Of a DNA stretch of 64,000 nt, positions 42,667 through 52,092 are shown piece by piece; positions within the stretch are counted from its first letter, which is position 1; the number at the start of each line of letters is the position of its first letter. This stretch comes from Lacinutrix jangbogonensis (GTDB taxonomy: Bacteria > Bacteroidota > Bacteroidia > Flavobacteriales > Flavobacteriaceae). The position numbers and the translations under genes were made by a program. A model generated the notes under the pieces. It saw nothing but the letters and a program-made list of their open reading frames with translations, did no database searches and had not been told where the DNA came from. The stretch lies in contig NZ_JSWF01000030.1 in the NCBI RefSeq assembly GCF_000797445.1, positions 1 to 64,000 of the forward strand, in the 5' to 3' direction.

Positions 42667-43176
42667 TTATAAGTTTTTTGCAAATAGCATTAATTCTTCG
42701 TCATCTTCAAAAGGTTTTACTATTTTTTCAAAGTGAAAGCCTAATTTTTGTAACAATTTTATGGAATTCTTATTTGTTTCGAGTGTTATGGCTACAAGTT
42801 TTTCAATTTGTAATACTTCTTTTGCTAATTTTAAAATGGCTTGAGAAGATTCAAAACCGAAACCTAAACCTTCGTATTCTGGTAACATTGCAAAGCCAAA
42901 ATCAATAGTGTCTAATGTTTCTCTTTTAATAAGACCGCAAGTTCCAATAGGTTTTAAACTGTCTTTTAAGCGCAATATATAAAAGCCAAAACCATGGGTT
43001 TTATAGCTTTTTAAATGGCCATTTGTTATTCTTTCTTCAGCTTGCTCAGTAGTTTTTATATTTCTGTCTCCTATATATTTTATCCAGTTTGGTGTATTCA
43101 CTAACGCCATGAAAAAAGATGCGTCTTCAATTGTAAATTGAGAAATAATGAGTCTATCGGTTTTAGCAACAATCAT
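42667..43176 (-). CDS. GNAT acetyltransferase (RimJ-like)
   Basis: 169 residues. TDRLIISQFTIEDASFFMALVN is the start of RimJ/RimL-type enzymes, DFGFAMLPEYEGLGFGFESSQAI the acetyl-CoA loop (a variant of R-x-x-G-x-G/A) and LVAITLETNKNSIKLLQKLGF the closing helix. It probably acetylates a small molecule or a protein N-terminus. It overlaps nothing and is 6 bp before the DUF4286 gene. Confidence 0.88.
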   Translation of the reverse strand: MIVAKTDRLIISQFTIEDASFFMALVNTPNWIKYIGDRNIKTTEQAEERITNGHLKSYKTHGFGFYILRLKDSLKPIGTCGLIKRETLDTIDFGFAMLPEYEGLGFGFESSQAILKLAKEVLQIEKLVAITLETNKNSIKLLQKLGFHFEKIVKPFEDDEELMLFAKNL

Positions 43177-43347
43177 TTTTGGAAAATATAAGCTTGAATT
43201 TTGTTATACAAAGATAACTTTTCTTTTTTTGGAAAAAGCTTCGCATTTTAGACAAACCTTCCGGTTTTTGCTTTGAGAAACACACCTTTATTTAACTAAA
43301 AAAAGGAACTTAAACCTGATAAAAATTTATATTTAAGAAGTTGTAAT

Positions 43348-45123
43348 TTAATTAATTGCATCTCCTCTCAAAGCACGATATTTCTTGCGTGATTCAACAA
43401 AATATATACTATCTGCATGATTAAAAATAATACTTTCGTAAAGTGCTTTTGCTTTTTCTGGTTGTACTAGTTTATTCGTGTAAATTTCGGCTAAAGCATA
43501 AATAGCATCATCAATTAAAATGCCTTCTTTAAAATCTTTAATTATACGTTCGTAATTTACTTTTGCTTTTTCAAACTGTTCTGTTTCTTTAAATAATTGA
43601 GCTTGTTTTAAAAGGGTTTGCGCTACAATCGGTTCGGTTTTATGTTCTTTAAGAATAGTATTTAAGAATGCTATGGATTCGTCTTTTTTGTTTTGAAATG
43701 CTAATAAATCTGCTTTGGCATAAAGCTTTAAAGCTATTTGTAAAGAGTCTTCTGCTTTATTGTCACTAATTAGTAATTTTAAATCTAATGCATCGTTGGC
43801 TGTAAGTTGAGAGGTTGATGCTTTTAAAATTTTAAGTTGAGATTCTGCCCATTTAAAATCACCTTTATAATAACTAGTCTTAGCAACTTTAAAACGTGCT
43901 TCTTGAGAAATAGTACTGTTTTTAAGACTACGTTGAATTTGGGTGTAATAAATTAGTGCTTCATTAAATTTCTCTTCTAGAACAAGAATGTCTCCAAGTT
44001 CTATTTTAATTTGTGACAATTGGTGCTTGTCAATGTCAAGTTTTAAGCTGTCTTTTAGAAATAAAATTGCTTCTGATGTTTTGTTAAGATAAAAGGCTAA
44101 GAAATGAGCGTACGCAATTTGAATATTTAGAGTTCGTCCTTCTTTACCAAAAGTTTCCAGTAAACTTAAATAACTTTCGTTAATCGTTTTGTAATCTTTT
44201 GTAGATACTTGTTCTGTTTCAATTTTTATAAGATTGTAATGGGCATTTATCTTGATATCTATATCTTGAGTATTATCAATAATAAATTGAAAAATGGTTT
44301 TAGCAACTTCAGGTTGTTTCTGTGTGTAAGCAATATTTGCTAATTCCTCAACACGATCTAAAGACTCTAATTGACGTTTATAAATGGCTTTTTCTTGTGT
44401 AAATGCTTTTTTGTAATCTTTTTGCTGAATAAATAACCAACTCAACATATCGTTCCATTTTAAATTTCGAGATGTTTGAATTTTCTTTAAAAGAATTTTC
44501 CTTAAAACAGTGTTGTTTTCGTTCTCTTTATTTTCGCTAATAAAAGTGCTAAACTCTCTTTTTATGGTGTTTATGTAACTCTCATTAATTTCAGAAAAAT
44601 TGATATAACTATTAAACATTTTTTCAACATCACCTTGTTCGCCATAGATACGCGCTAATTGCATGTTGAAATTTAACTCTGGCTTTATAGCCATTGCTTT
44701 TTCATAGGTTTGAATAGCTTTATCTAAAAGTGAAAAATTCTCAAAACCGCGACCAATAATTCCAGCATAGTTAGGTTTTAAATCTATGATATCTAATGCC
44801 TTTTGGTAATTAATATTAGCGTTAATAGTATCTTTTTGTAGTTTGTAATTATAACCTAATTCTATTAATGCTGGTGGATAATTTACAGTGTTTAAGTATG
44901 TTATTAGTAAGTTCTCAGCTTCATTATATTGCTCTAATTGCTGATGCGTTTTTACCAACTGAATTAAATAATTTCTATTTTTTTTGTTTTTAGAATATAA
45001 TTTTTTATAAGAAATTAGAGCTTTTTCAAATTCACCATTTTTAAAATATTCGCGCACCACGATATCGTCTTGCGAAAACGTATTAAGGCTGAATAAAAAA
45101 CATAAAATAAAAAGGAATCTCAT
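43348..45123 (-). CDS. Secreted tetratricopeptide-repeat protein
   Basis: 591 residues with a signal peptide (MRFLFILCFLFSLNTFSQ). Nearly the whole protein is TPR helices, such as YFKNGEFEKALISYKKLYSKN, DTINANINYQKALDIIDLKPN and EKAKVNYERIIKDFKEGILIDDAIYAL. The C-terminus has AKALYESIIFNHADSIYFVE, like tol-pal/BamD-type periplasmic TPRs. It is a scaffold in the periplasm, partner unknown. Its neighbour is serS, an arrangement I recognise in flavobacteria. Confidence 0.87.
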   Translation of the reverse strand: MRFLFILCFLFSLNTFSQDDIVVREYFKNGEFEKALISYKKLYSKNKKNRNYLIQLVKTHQQLEQYNEAENLLITYLNTVNYPPALIELGYNYKLQKDTINANINYQKALDIIDLKPNYAGIIGRGFENFSLLDKAIQTYEKAMAIKPELNFNMQLARIYGEQGDVEKMFNSYINFSEINESYINTIKREFSTFISENKENENNTVLRKILLKKIQTSRNLKWNDMLSWLFIQQKDYKKAFTQEKAIYKRQLESLDRVEELANIAYTQKQPEVAKTIFQFIIDNTQDIDIKINAHYNLIKIETEQVSTKDYKTINESYLSLLETFGKEGRTLNIQIAYAHFLAFYLNKTSEAILFLKDSLKLDIDKHQLSQIKIELGDILVLEEKFNEALIYYTQIQRSLKNSTISQEARFKVAKTSYYKGDFKWAESQLKILKASTSQLTANDALDLKLLISDNKAEDSLQIALKLYAKADLLAFQNKKDESIAFLNTILKEHKTEPIVAQTLLKQAQLFKETEQFEKAKVNYERIIKDFKEGILIDDAIYALAEIYTNKLVQPEKAKALYESIIFNHADSIYFVESRKKYRALRGDAIN

Positions 45124-45172
45124 AAAAAGTATTTGTGTAAATATAGCAAATGTTATGCCTTAAAAAAAGGCG

Positions 45173-45203
45173 TAAAAAAATGCCTGAACTCAATCAGGCA
45201 TTA
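45173..45203 (-). terminator. Terminator of serS
   Basis: TGCCTGA (45181-45187), loop ACTCAA, TCAGGCA (45194-45200), followed on the minus strand by seven T. It lies 25 bp beyond the serS stop. Confidence 0.8.
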
Positions 45204-45227
45204 ATCAATATTAATAAATGTATTTTG

Positions 45228-46499
45228 TTAGTCAATTATAGAAAAACCTGTGTAAGGCACTAAAATTTCTGGAATTTCTATACCCTTTTCAGTTTGATAG
45301 TTTTCTAAAATCCCAGCTAAAACTCTAGGTAATGCTAAAGAACTTCCATTTAAAGTATGCGCCAATTCATTTTTACCAGCACTATTTTTAAAACGTAATT
45401 TTAAGCGATTAGCCTGGTAGGTTTCAAAATTAGAAACACTAGAAATTTCTAACCAGCGGTCTTGAGCAGTAGAAAACACTTCAAAATCGTAAGTCATAGC
45501 TGCTGGAAAACCAGTATCGCCACCACATAATCTTAATATTCTAAAAGGGAGTTTAAGTTCTCGTAAAATACCTTTTACATGTTCTATCATACCATCGAAG
45601 GCCTTATAAGAATGGTCTGGATGCTCCACTCTAATAATTTCAACCTTGTCAAACTGGTGTAATCTATTTAGTCCACGAACATGCGCGCCATAACTTCCAG
45701 CTTCACGTCTAAAACAAGGCGTGTAACCAGTAATACTAACAGGTAATTCGGCTTCATTAAGTAGCACATCTCTAAATATGTTTGTGCCAGGAACTTCTGC
45801 TGTTGGTATTAAATATAAATTATCTTGTGCGTCGTGGTACATTTGCCCTTCTTTATCGGGTAATTGTCCCGTACCATAGCAAGATGCTTCGTTTACTAAA
45901 AGCGGTAATTGATATTCTGTATAGCCTGCAGCAATATTTTTATCTAAAAAATAGGCGATTAAAGCGCGTTGCAATCGTGCACCTTTACCTTTATAAACAG
46001 GGAAACCAGCACCAGCAATTTTGTTACCTAATTCGAAATCAATAATATCGTATTTTTTAGCTAATTCCCAATGTGGTTCTGCACCAGCATATAATTCTGG
46101 AATACTACCTTCATTAAAAATCTCCTCATTATCTTCCTCAGATTTTCCTGCAGGAACAGAGTCGTGAGGTACATTTGGGAGTTGATATAAAAGGTTTTGA
46201 AGTTTCTCTAAGCAAGTGTTTAAATGGTCTCCAAATGCTTTAGAAGTTTCTTTTAAAGCACTCGTTTTCTCTTTTAACTGGTTAGCTTGAGCTGCTTTTC
46301 CAGACTTGTACAAATTCCCTATTTCTTTAGACATTGCATTAGACTCGGCTAAAGTATTATCTAATTTAGTTTGCAGCGCGCGACGTTCATCATCTAAAAC
46401 AATCACTTGTTCTACTAAATCTTTGGCATCAAAATGACGCTTGGCCAAACCTGCAATTACTGCAGCTTTGTTGTCTCTAATAAATGGTACTTGTAACAT
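45228..46499 (-). CDS. serS: Seryl-tRNA synthetase
   Basis: 423 residues. Class II synthetase: the N-terminal coiled-coil arm (about 30-100) reaches the long variable arm of tRNA-Ser. Motif 2 is TPCFRREAGSYGAHVRGLNRLHQF-like (FRREAGSYG), with TAEVPGTN before it. Motif 3 in class II SerRS is represented by GSSLALPRVLAGILENYQ. LEISSVSNFETYQANRLKLRF is the serine-binding region. A hairpin terminator follows at 45173 and a dispersed repeat sits upstream. Confidence 0.97.
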   Translation of the reverse strand: MLQVPFIRDNKAAVIAGLAKRHFDAKDLVEQVIVLDDERRALQTKLDNTLAESNAMSKEIGNLYKSGKAAQANQLKEKTSALKETSKAFGDHLNTCLEKLQNLLYQLPNVPHDSVPAGKSEEDNEEIFNEGSIPELYAGAEPHWELAKKYDIIDFELGNKIAGAGFPVYKGKGARLQRALIAYFLDKNIAAGYTEYQLPLLVNEASCYGTGQLPDKEGQMYHDAQDNLYLIPTAEVPGTNIFRDVLLNEAELPVSITGYTPCFRREAGSYGAHVRGLNRLHQFDKVEIIRVEHPDHSYKAFDGMIEHVKGILRELKLPFRILRLCGGDTGFPAAMTYDFEVFSTAQDRWLEISSVSNFETYQANRLKLRFKNSAGKNELAHTLNGSSLALPRVLAGILENYQTEKGIEIPEILVPYTGFSIID

Positions 46500-46537
46500 A
46501 ATTAATATAATTTTATTTGCAATTAACTTGCTTATTT

Positions 46538-46617
46538 GGGCGTTACCTATAGGTCGGGCTGTACACTGTATCTTTTTTAATCAAAATAAAAAAGGATGCC
46601 GTTGCCATCCCTAACGC
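46538..46617. repeat. Dispersed flavobacterial repeat, copy 2 (80 bp, reverse)
   Basis: On the minus strand this reads GCGTTAGGGATGG, then CATCCTTTTTT, AAAAAAGATACAG, GCCCGAC and AACGCCC: the same blocks in the same order as copy 1 at 39856-39962, about 27 bp shorter inside. It lies 38 bp upstream of the serS start. Confidence 0.65.
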
Positions 46618-46695
46618 AAAAACGTAACAGTTGTTTTAAAGTGGTAAAAGTAGTTAGATTTTGTTAGCCAAAAAACAAGTAATTGTATTTGTTTC

Positions 46696-48006
46696 TTATT
46701 TCGAGGGTAAAATCCAATCGTTATGTGTAAAGTAGTTCCACTCTATATTGGCGAGATCTACTTTTTCGTCTATTAGTTGCTTGTGTGGTTTCCCATTTAC
46801 GCTCACTTTGGCACTAACAAAAACCTGTATATCTACTCCTTTTTCTTTGTATTCTTTTTTTAAATAGCGTGCAAATTGCCACATAAAATCTGGCTTGTAA
46901 TTTACAGAGCGAATTTGCTTTTTAGTAAGATATGTACTCAGGTTAATAGGGGTTACGGCTTTTGTTTTTTTGTTAACCACCTTGAAATTGGTATAGCCGG
47001 ATTTAGAACGTAACATCATACGCCAAGATAACCTGTGGCCTTCTTCGGTCCATAAAACATCATCTTCAATAAAATGATGACGTACTGGCAATGCTATTTG
47101 AATACTAAAATAAATGCTTCCTAAAACCACTAAAATCGTCTTGTAATTAGGAACTATAATTTCAGCTTTAGCATAATACTCTTTCCTTTTTAAGAAAATA
47201 TTTTTTATTATTTCAGGATTGAAAAAGAACAAACAAAAAGCTAAAGATAAATATGGAAATACACCAACTTGAAAGATAAATGAATTAAACAAATGAAAGA
47301 AAATAGAAGCAAAAAAAGCATATTTTCTAGTGGGCTTAAATAGTAATAAAGGGATAATTAAACCATCAAATAAAATACCGCCATAACCAACAAGGTAAGG
47401 CATAAACCCATTTTGTAGAAACTCTCCAACTATTGGGTAATTTGCTTTGCTTTGCATAAGTTTAGTTGGAACGCTAAGGTCTAGCCAATCTGGATAGAGC
47501 TTAGCTTTCGAGGCATAGGTGTAAAGTATAAAGAGCTGAATTACAAAAATCCAATTACACCAAGCAGGCATTGAGATGCTTTTTATTTTTGGATTTTGTT
47601 TAGCATCAATAGAGGCGTATTTGTGTGCGGGAAGTATGACCATGATACCGCTTAATAATACTAATAGATAATAGTGGTTGTTGTAAGACGATTTCTGCAT
47701 GAAATACACAGAACACCACATTATGAAAAATAGAAAGGCACTCATTCTGTACTTATAACCAACCATTATTAGTAAGCCAAAAACACCCATTATAGCATAA
47801 TAAACATACATCCAGTTTCCAGGTAGTGGCTGTAACCATTCGAAACCTAAAAAAGTAAATGTAAATTTTGGTTCTACAAGTGTATAGGTTATCCAACCCG
47901 TAAAAATGGCACCAACAGATTCGGCAAAACATAAAAAACCAAAAATAATTCTAAAAACGATTAAACCACTATTGTCGATATGTTTAAAAAGAAATGTATT
48001 AAGCAT
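46696..48006 (-). CDS. HTTM-domain membrane protein
   Basis: 436 residues. The N-terminal ~300 residues have several membrane helices (IVFRIIFGFLCFAESVGAIF, YVYYAIMGVFGLLIMVGY, WIFVIQLFILYTYASKAKL, IIPLLLFKPTRKYAFFASIFFHLFNSFIFQ). The pattern with HLFNS is that of HTTM proteins, related to vitamin-K-dependent gamma-carboxylase. The C-terminal ~130 residues are soluble (RHHFIEDDVLWTEEGHRLSWRMMLR). The catalytic property in bacteria is unproven. Its start overlaps the end of ribF by 8 bp, so translation is coupled. Confidence 0.85.
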   Translation of the reverse strand: MLNTFLFKHIDNSGLIVFRIIFGFLCFAESVGAIFTGWITYTLVEPKFTFTFLGFEWLQPLPGNWMYVYYAIMGVFGLLIMVGYKYRMSAFLFFIMWCSVYFMQKSSYNNHYYLLVLLSGIMVILPAHKYASIDAKQNPKIKSISMPAWCNWIFVIQLFILYTYASKAKLYPDWLDLSVPTKLMQSKANYPIVGEFLQNGFMPYLVGYGGILFDGLIIPLLLFKPTRKYAFFASIFFHLFNSFIFQVGVFPYLSLAFCLFFFNPEIIKNIFLKRKEYYAKAEIIVPNYKTILVVLGSIYFSIQIALPVRHHFIEDDVLWTEEGHRLSWRMMLRSKSGYTNFKVVNKKTKAVTPINLSTYLTKKQIRSVNYKPDFMWQFARYLKKEYKEKGVDIQVFVSAKVSVNGKPHKQLIDEKVDLANIEWNYFTHNDWILPSK

Positions 48007-48916
48007 GACTATTTATAAAATGTAAAGCAGTTTTTTTATCCTTTAATAGTTGTTCTTTAAGAGCGTTAACCGATTTGAATTTTTCTTCATTTCGCAGTCT
48101 TTCTAACAATTCAATAGTTATTTTTTGGTTATAAATAGAATCGTCAAAATTAAAAAAATTAACTTCTATGGTTTGCGATATACCTTTAACAGTAGGATTT
48201 ATACCAATATTCATCATGCCATAGACTGTTTTTTTATCAATAATAGATTTAACCACATAAACACCTCTTTTTGGTATTAATTTATAGTGTTCACTAATAT
48301 CAATGTTTGCAGTAGGAAAATCTATTGTTCTCCCTAAGCCCTTACCTTTTACTACAGTTCCTGAAATTATAAATGGATAACCTAAATAGCTATTTGCCAT
48401 TTTTATATCTCCTTCTAGTAATGCGTTTCTAATTTTTGTAGAGCTTACTGCAACATCGTTTATATCTTGAGCTGTTATTTCTTCAACTTCAAAATGGTAT
48501 TGCTTCCCAAAAGCTTTTAAATCTTCAATGTTAGCACTTCTGTTTCTGCCAAAATGATGATCATAACCTATAATTATATGTTTTGCGTTTAATTGCTTTA
48601 TTAAAATAGTTTTAACAAATTCTTCAGCAGTTAACCGAGAGAATTCTTTGGTAAATTCTTTGACTACTAAGTTTTCAAGACCAAATTGTTTCAGTATTTG
48701 CTCTTTTTCATTTAATGTATTTATAAGCTTAATATTGGAATCCTTTTGTATTACCATTCTTGGATGTGGAAAAAAGGTAAGAATTGTTGGCGCTAAGTTT
48801 TTAGTGTTTCCAACTTCTATAAGACGTTGAATAATTTTTTGATGCCCAATATGTACACCGTCAAAGGTTCCAATAGTGACTACGGTATTTATCTTTTTTT
48901 CTAGACCTCGTTTCAA
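47999..48916 (-). CDS. ribF: Bifunctional riboflavin kinase/FMN adenylyltransferase
   Basis: 305 residues. The N-terminal half is the FMN adenylyltransferase with TIGTFDGVHIGHQKII (H-x-G-H) and IIGYDHHFGRNRSANIEDL. VSSTKIRNALLEGDI closes that domain. The C-terminal half is riboflavin kinase with TVVKGKGLGRTIDFPTANI and VYGMMNIGINPTV. It makes FMN and then FAD. It overlaps the HTTM gene by 8 bp. The ATG at 48916 is used. Confidence 0.96.
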   Translation of the reverse strand: MKRGLEKKINTVVTIGTFDGVHIGHQKIIQRLIEVGNTKNLAPTILTFFPHPRMVIQKDSNIKLINTLNEKEQILKQFGLENLVVKEFTKEFSRLTAEEFVKTILIKQLNAKHIIIGYDHHFGRNRSANIEDLKAFGKQYHFEVEEITAQDINDVAVSSTKIRNALLEGDIKMANSYLGYPFIISGTVVKGKGLGRTIDFPTANIDISEHYKLIPKRGVYVVKSIIDKKTVYGMMNIGINPTVKGISQTIEVNFFNFDDSIYNQKITIELLERLRNEEKFKSVNALKEQLLKDKKTALHFINSHA

Positions 48917-49024
48917 TTCTCAACAATTTAATTACAAAAATAGAAAAAGTGGACTGAAATTTCTTTTAATTTACTTCTTTTTTATATCTATCATAAAACA
49001 TGAAACATTTAGCTTTTTTTTAAC

Positions 49025-49032
49025 TAAATTTG
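49025..49032 (+). promoter_or_regulatory. -7 box of the T9SS protease gene
   Basis: TAAATTTG matches TAnnTTTG, 31 bp before the ATG at 49063. It overlaps the alternative upstream start at 49030, which argues against that start. Confidence 0.5.
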
Positions 49033-49062
49033 GGAATTAAATCTATAAATAAACTTAGACTC

Positions 49063-52041
49063 ATGAAAACAAAATTACTTTTCGTTTCTCTTATTGCCTG
49101 TATGTCGTTATTCACCATTTCGGCTCAAAGTGCTTGGCAGAATAAAGCGAATATCAACCGAACAGAGGGGATTACAAAACAACATTTAGAAATTGATAAT
49201 GTCAAATTTTTTGAACTCGATTTCACTACTTTTAAACAAAGCATTTTAAATGCTCCTTCAAGAGGCTCTAGTGCATTAGCTGGTAACATACAAATTACAG
49301 TGCCTGCTCAAAATGGTGAAATGAAAACATTTACTATTTACGAGGCTCCTGTTTTTTCTCCAGAACTTTCGGCTGCTTTTCCGAGCATTAAATCTTATGT
49401 TGGTTATGCAATTAATAATGCTAGCACACAACTTAGAATGAGTGTTAGTCCTCAGGGCGTTCAAACAATGATTACTTATAAAGACCAAGAAGCGGTTTTT
49501 ATGATGCCTGAATCTCACGGTTCAAATGAATACATATTATATACTAAAAGTTCACGTGGGAACTATGTAGACAACTTTGTGTGTTCTACAATAGAAGATT
49601 TAGAAAAAGGAGAAGAAATTGTTGGTGGTACTCTTTTAAGTAGAGATGCAGACGATCAATTATTGCGTACTTATAGAATTGCAATTTCTGTTAATGGAGA
49701 ATATACTCAATATCATGGCGGAACTATTGCCGGCGCTTTAGCGGCAATTAATGCCACTATGACTAGGGTTAATGCTGTTTTTGAAACAGATATGGCTATT
49801 AACTTTCAAATGATTAGTGCTAATCAGCTTATTTTTACAGATCCGAATTCAGATCCGTATTCCGGGAGTTTAGGAAATTGGAATGGAGAATTGCAAGCTG
49901 AGCTAACATCATCAATTGGAAATGCAGCTTACGATATAGGTCATATGTTTGGTGCTTCTGGCGGTGGAGGTAATGCAGGTTGTATTGGATGTGTTTGTGA
50001 AGATAATAGTAAAGGATCTGGAATTACATCTCCAGCAGACGGTATTCCACAAGGAGATAATTTTGATATTGATTATGTTGCTCATGAGATTGGACACCAA
50101 ATGGGAGCCAACCATACTTTTTCTCATAATACAGAAGGATCAGGCGTTAATTCTGAGCCAGGAAGTGGAACAACTGTTATGGCTTATGCAGGAATTACAG
50201 GTTCTAATAATGTGCAACTACATAGTGATCCTTATTTTCATTACCATAGTATAAATCAAATATTGAACAACGTTGCTACTGCGCCTAACAATTGTGCTGT
50301 TACAACCAATATTTCTAATAATCCACCAAGTGCTATTGCAGGAAATGATTTTACAATTCCTTCTGGAACAGCGTATGTTCTTAAAGGATCTGCAACAGAT
50401 GCTGATGGTGGAGATAATTTAACGTATTGCTGGGAACAAACAGATAGTGGTAATGTAACGAATACTAATTTTGGTCCAACATTAAGTGCAGGATCAATGA
50501 ATAGATCTTTACCTCCTTCTTCAGAGACAGACAGATATATTCCTCGTTACTCTCGTGTATTAGCAGGTACGCTTACGCAAGACAATCCAACAATAAACGA
50601 TGCGTGGGAAACAGTTTCTACTGTGGCCAGATCTCTAACTTGGGCTTTAACGGTAAGAGATAGAGAGCCAACGGCTACTGGCTTAAATGGCCAGTCTAGT
50701 TTCGATTTAATGACAATTAATGTTGAAGCAGGATCTCCTTTTACAGTAGTTTCTCCTCCAGCATGGGGATCTGGAAGTACTCAAACTTTATCATGGAATG
50801 TTGGAGCAACCAATAGTGCGCCAATAAACTGTCAAACAGTAAATATTAAATTTTCTACAGATGGTGGTGTAACATTTCCAACAACATTAGCTTCAGGAGT
50901 TCAAAATGATGGTTCTGAGGTTATTACAGTGCCTTCAGTTGCAGATACGAATACTGCAAGAATAATGGTTGAAGCTGCAGATAATATCTTTTATGCACTT
51001 TCGGAAAGCTTTCCAATTTCTAGTGCAGCGTCGTTTGCATTAAATAGTGCAGTTTCAAATCAATCAGCATGTAATATTGATGCTGTGTCTTTTGTTGTAG
51101 ATTTCTTTACAGTTAATGGTTTTAATGAAACGACTACGTTTAGTGCTGCTGGAAACCCAGCAGGATCTACAGTTGCTTTTACACCTGCAACTTTAAATGC
51201 TAATGGACAAACTACAATGGATTTAACGAGTTTAACGGGTGCTGCTTCAGGAGATTATACGATTACAATTACTGGTACTTCTGCTTCAGAAACAAAAACC
51301 GTTGATGTCATGTTAGCCGTTGTTGATGGTTTATGTGCATCAATTGCAAATACAACTTACGCAACTAGTACTACTTTAGTGCAATTTAATACTATTGATA
51401 ATGCTTCGGGAAAGCCTTCAGGATATAGCGATTATACAGCAATTTCAACAGATGTTATTAAAGGTAGTCCATATGATTTGGTTGTAAATCAAAATACAGA
51501 TGGTAATTATACTTGTGTTACTACTGTTTGGGTAGATTGGAACCAAAACTGTATTTTAGAAGCAAGTGAAACTTACGATTTAGGTACTGCTTTTGGTACT
51601 CCAGATGGCCCAGCGTCGAACTCTCCACTATCGGTTGTTGTGCCCTTAGGTGCTATTGAGGGAAATACTGTTATGAGAGTAACAACTAAGTTTAATTCTG
51701 CAGGTACATCTTGTGAAAATGCACATGATGCAGAGGTTGAAGATTATACTGTAAATGTAATGCCATTATTATCTGTGGATGAATTTGGAAGCCTAGGAGG
51801 TTTTTCAATATATCCAAATCCAAATAATGGATCTTTTAATGTAAAATTAAATAGCGATTCAAATAAAAATATTTCTATTGTAGTTTTCGATATTAGAGGT
51901 AGAAGAGTGTTTAATGAGCTTTACAAAAATTCACCAACATTTAATGAAACTATTAACTTAGATAGCGTTCAATCTGGAATGTATATGTTACAAGTTAGTG
52001 ATGGAGTGAATACACAAACTAAAAAGATGATTGTTAAATAA
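49063..52041 (+). CDS. T9SS-secreted reprolysin-like metalloprotease
   Basis: About 992 residues from the ATG at 49063, which gives a clean signal peptide (MKTKLLFVSLIACMSLFTISAQ). The peptidase region (about 195-420) has the zinc motif YVAHEIGHQMGANHTF (H-E-x-x-H-x-x-G-x-x-H), preceded by a Gly/Cys-rich loop (CIGCVCEDNSKGSG). Beta-sandwich (fibronectin/GEVED-like) domains follow, including VWVDWNQNCILEASE. The C-terminus SIYPNPNNGSFNVKLN...KKMIVK is a type A T9SS sorting domain. It should be secreted or anchored outside the cell and degrade proteins. Convergent with pth, separated by a terminator. Confidence 0.92.
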   Translation: MKTKLLFVSLIACMSLFTISAQSAWQNKANINRTEGITKQHLEIDNVKFFELDFTTFKQSILNAPSRGSSALAGNIQITVPAQNGEMKTFTIYEAPVFSPELSAAFPSIKSYVGYAINNASTQLRMSVSPQGVQTMITYKDQEAVFMMPESHGSNEYILYTKSSRGNYVDNFVCSTIEDLEKGEEIVGGTLLSRDADDQLLRTYRIAISVNGEYTQYHGGTIAGALAAINATMTRVNAVFETDMAINFQMISANQLIFTDPNSDPYSGSLGNWNGELQAELTSSIGNAAYDIGHMFGASGGGGNAGCIGCVCEDNSKGSGITSPADGIPQGDNFDIDYVAHEIGHQMGANHTFSHNTEGSGVNSEPGSGTTVMAYAGITGSNNVQLHSDPYFHYHSINQILNNVATAPNNCAVTTNISNNPPSAIAGNDFTIPSGTAYVLKGSATDADGGDNLTYCWEQTDSGNVTNTNFGPTLSAGSMNRSLPPSSETDRYIPRYSRVLAGTLTQDNPTINDAWETVSTVARSLTWALTVRDREPTATGLNGQSSFDLMTINVEAGSPFTVVSPPAWGSGSTQTLSWNVGATNSAPINCQTVNIKFSTDGGVTFPTTLASGVQNDGSEVITVPSVADTNTARIMVEAADNIFYALSESFPISSAASFALNSAVSNQSACNIDAVSFVVDFFTVNGFNETTTFSAAGNPAGSTVAFTPATLNANGQTTMDLTSLTGAASGDYTITITGTSASETKTVDVMLAVVDGLCASIANTTYATSTTLVQFNTIDNASGKPSGYSDYTAISTDVIKGSPYDLVVNQNTDGNYTCVTTVWVDWNQNCILEASETYDLGTAFGTPDGPASNSPLSVVVPLGAIEGNTVMRVTTKFNSAGTSCENAHDAEVEDYTVNVMPLLSVDEFGSLGGFSIYPNPNNGSFNVKLNSDSNKNISIVVFDIRGRRVFNELYKNSPTFNETINLDSVQSGMYMLQVSDGVNTQTKKMIVK

Positions 52042-52061
52042 CAAACACATATTATAATAAT

Positions 52062-52092
52062 AAAAAAGGAAGCTCTTAGAGCTTCCTTTTTT
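52062..52092. terminator. Bidirectional terminator between the protease gene and pth
   Basis: Near-perfect 14-bp stem AAAAAAGGAAGCTC/GAGCTTCCTTTTTT with a 3-nt loop; A-run on one side and T-run on the other. Confidence 0.85.

Noticed and set aside
43210-43300. Short inverted repeat AAACC-TTCC-GGTTT as a terminator or repeat element
   Set aside because: The stem is only five pairs and no other copy is seen.
49030-49062. Protease start at 49030
   Set aside because: It lies inside the -7 box TAAATTTG; the ATG at 49063 gives a clean signal peptide.
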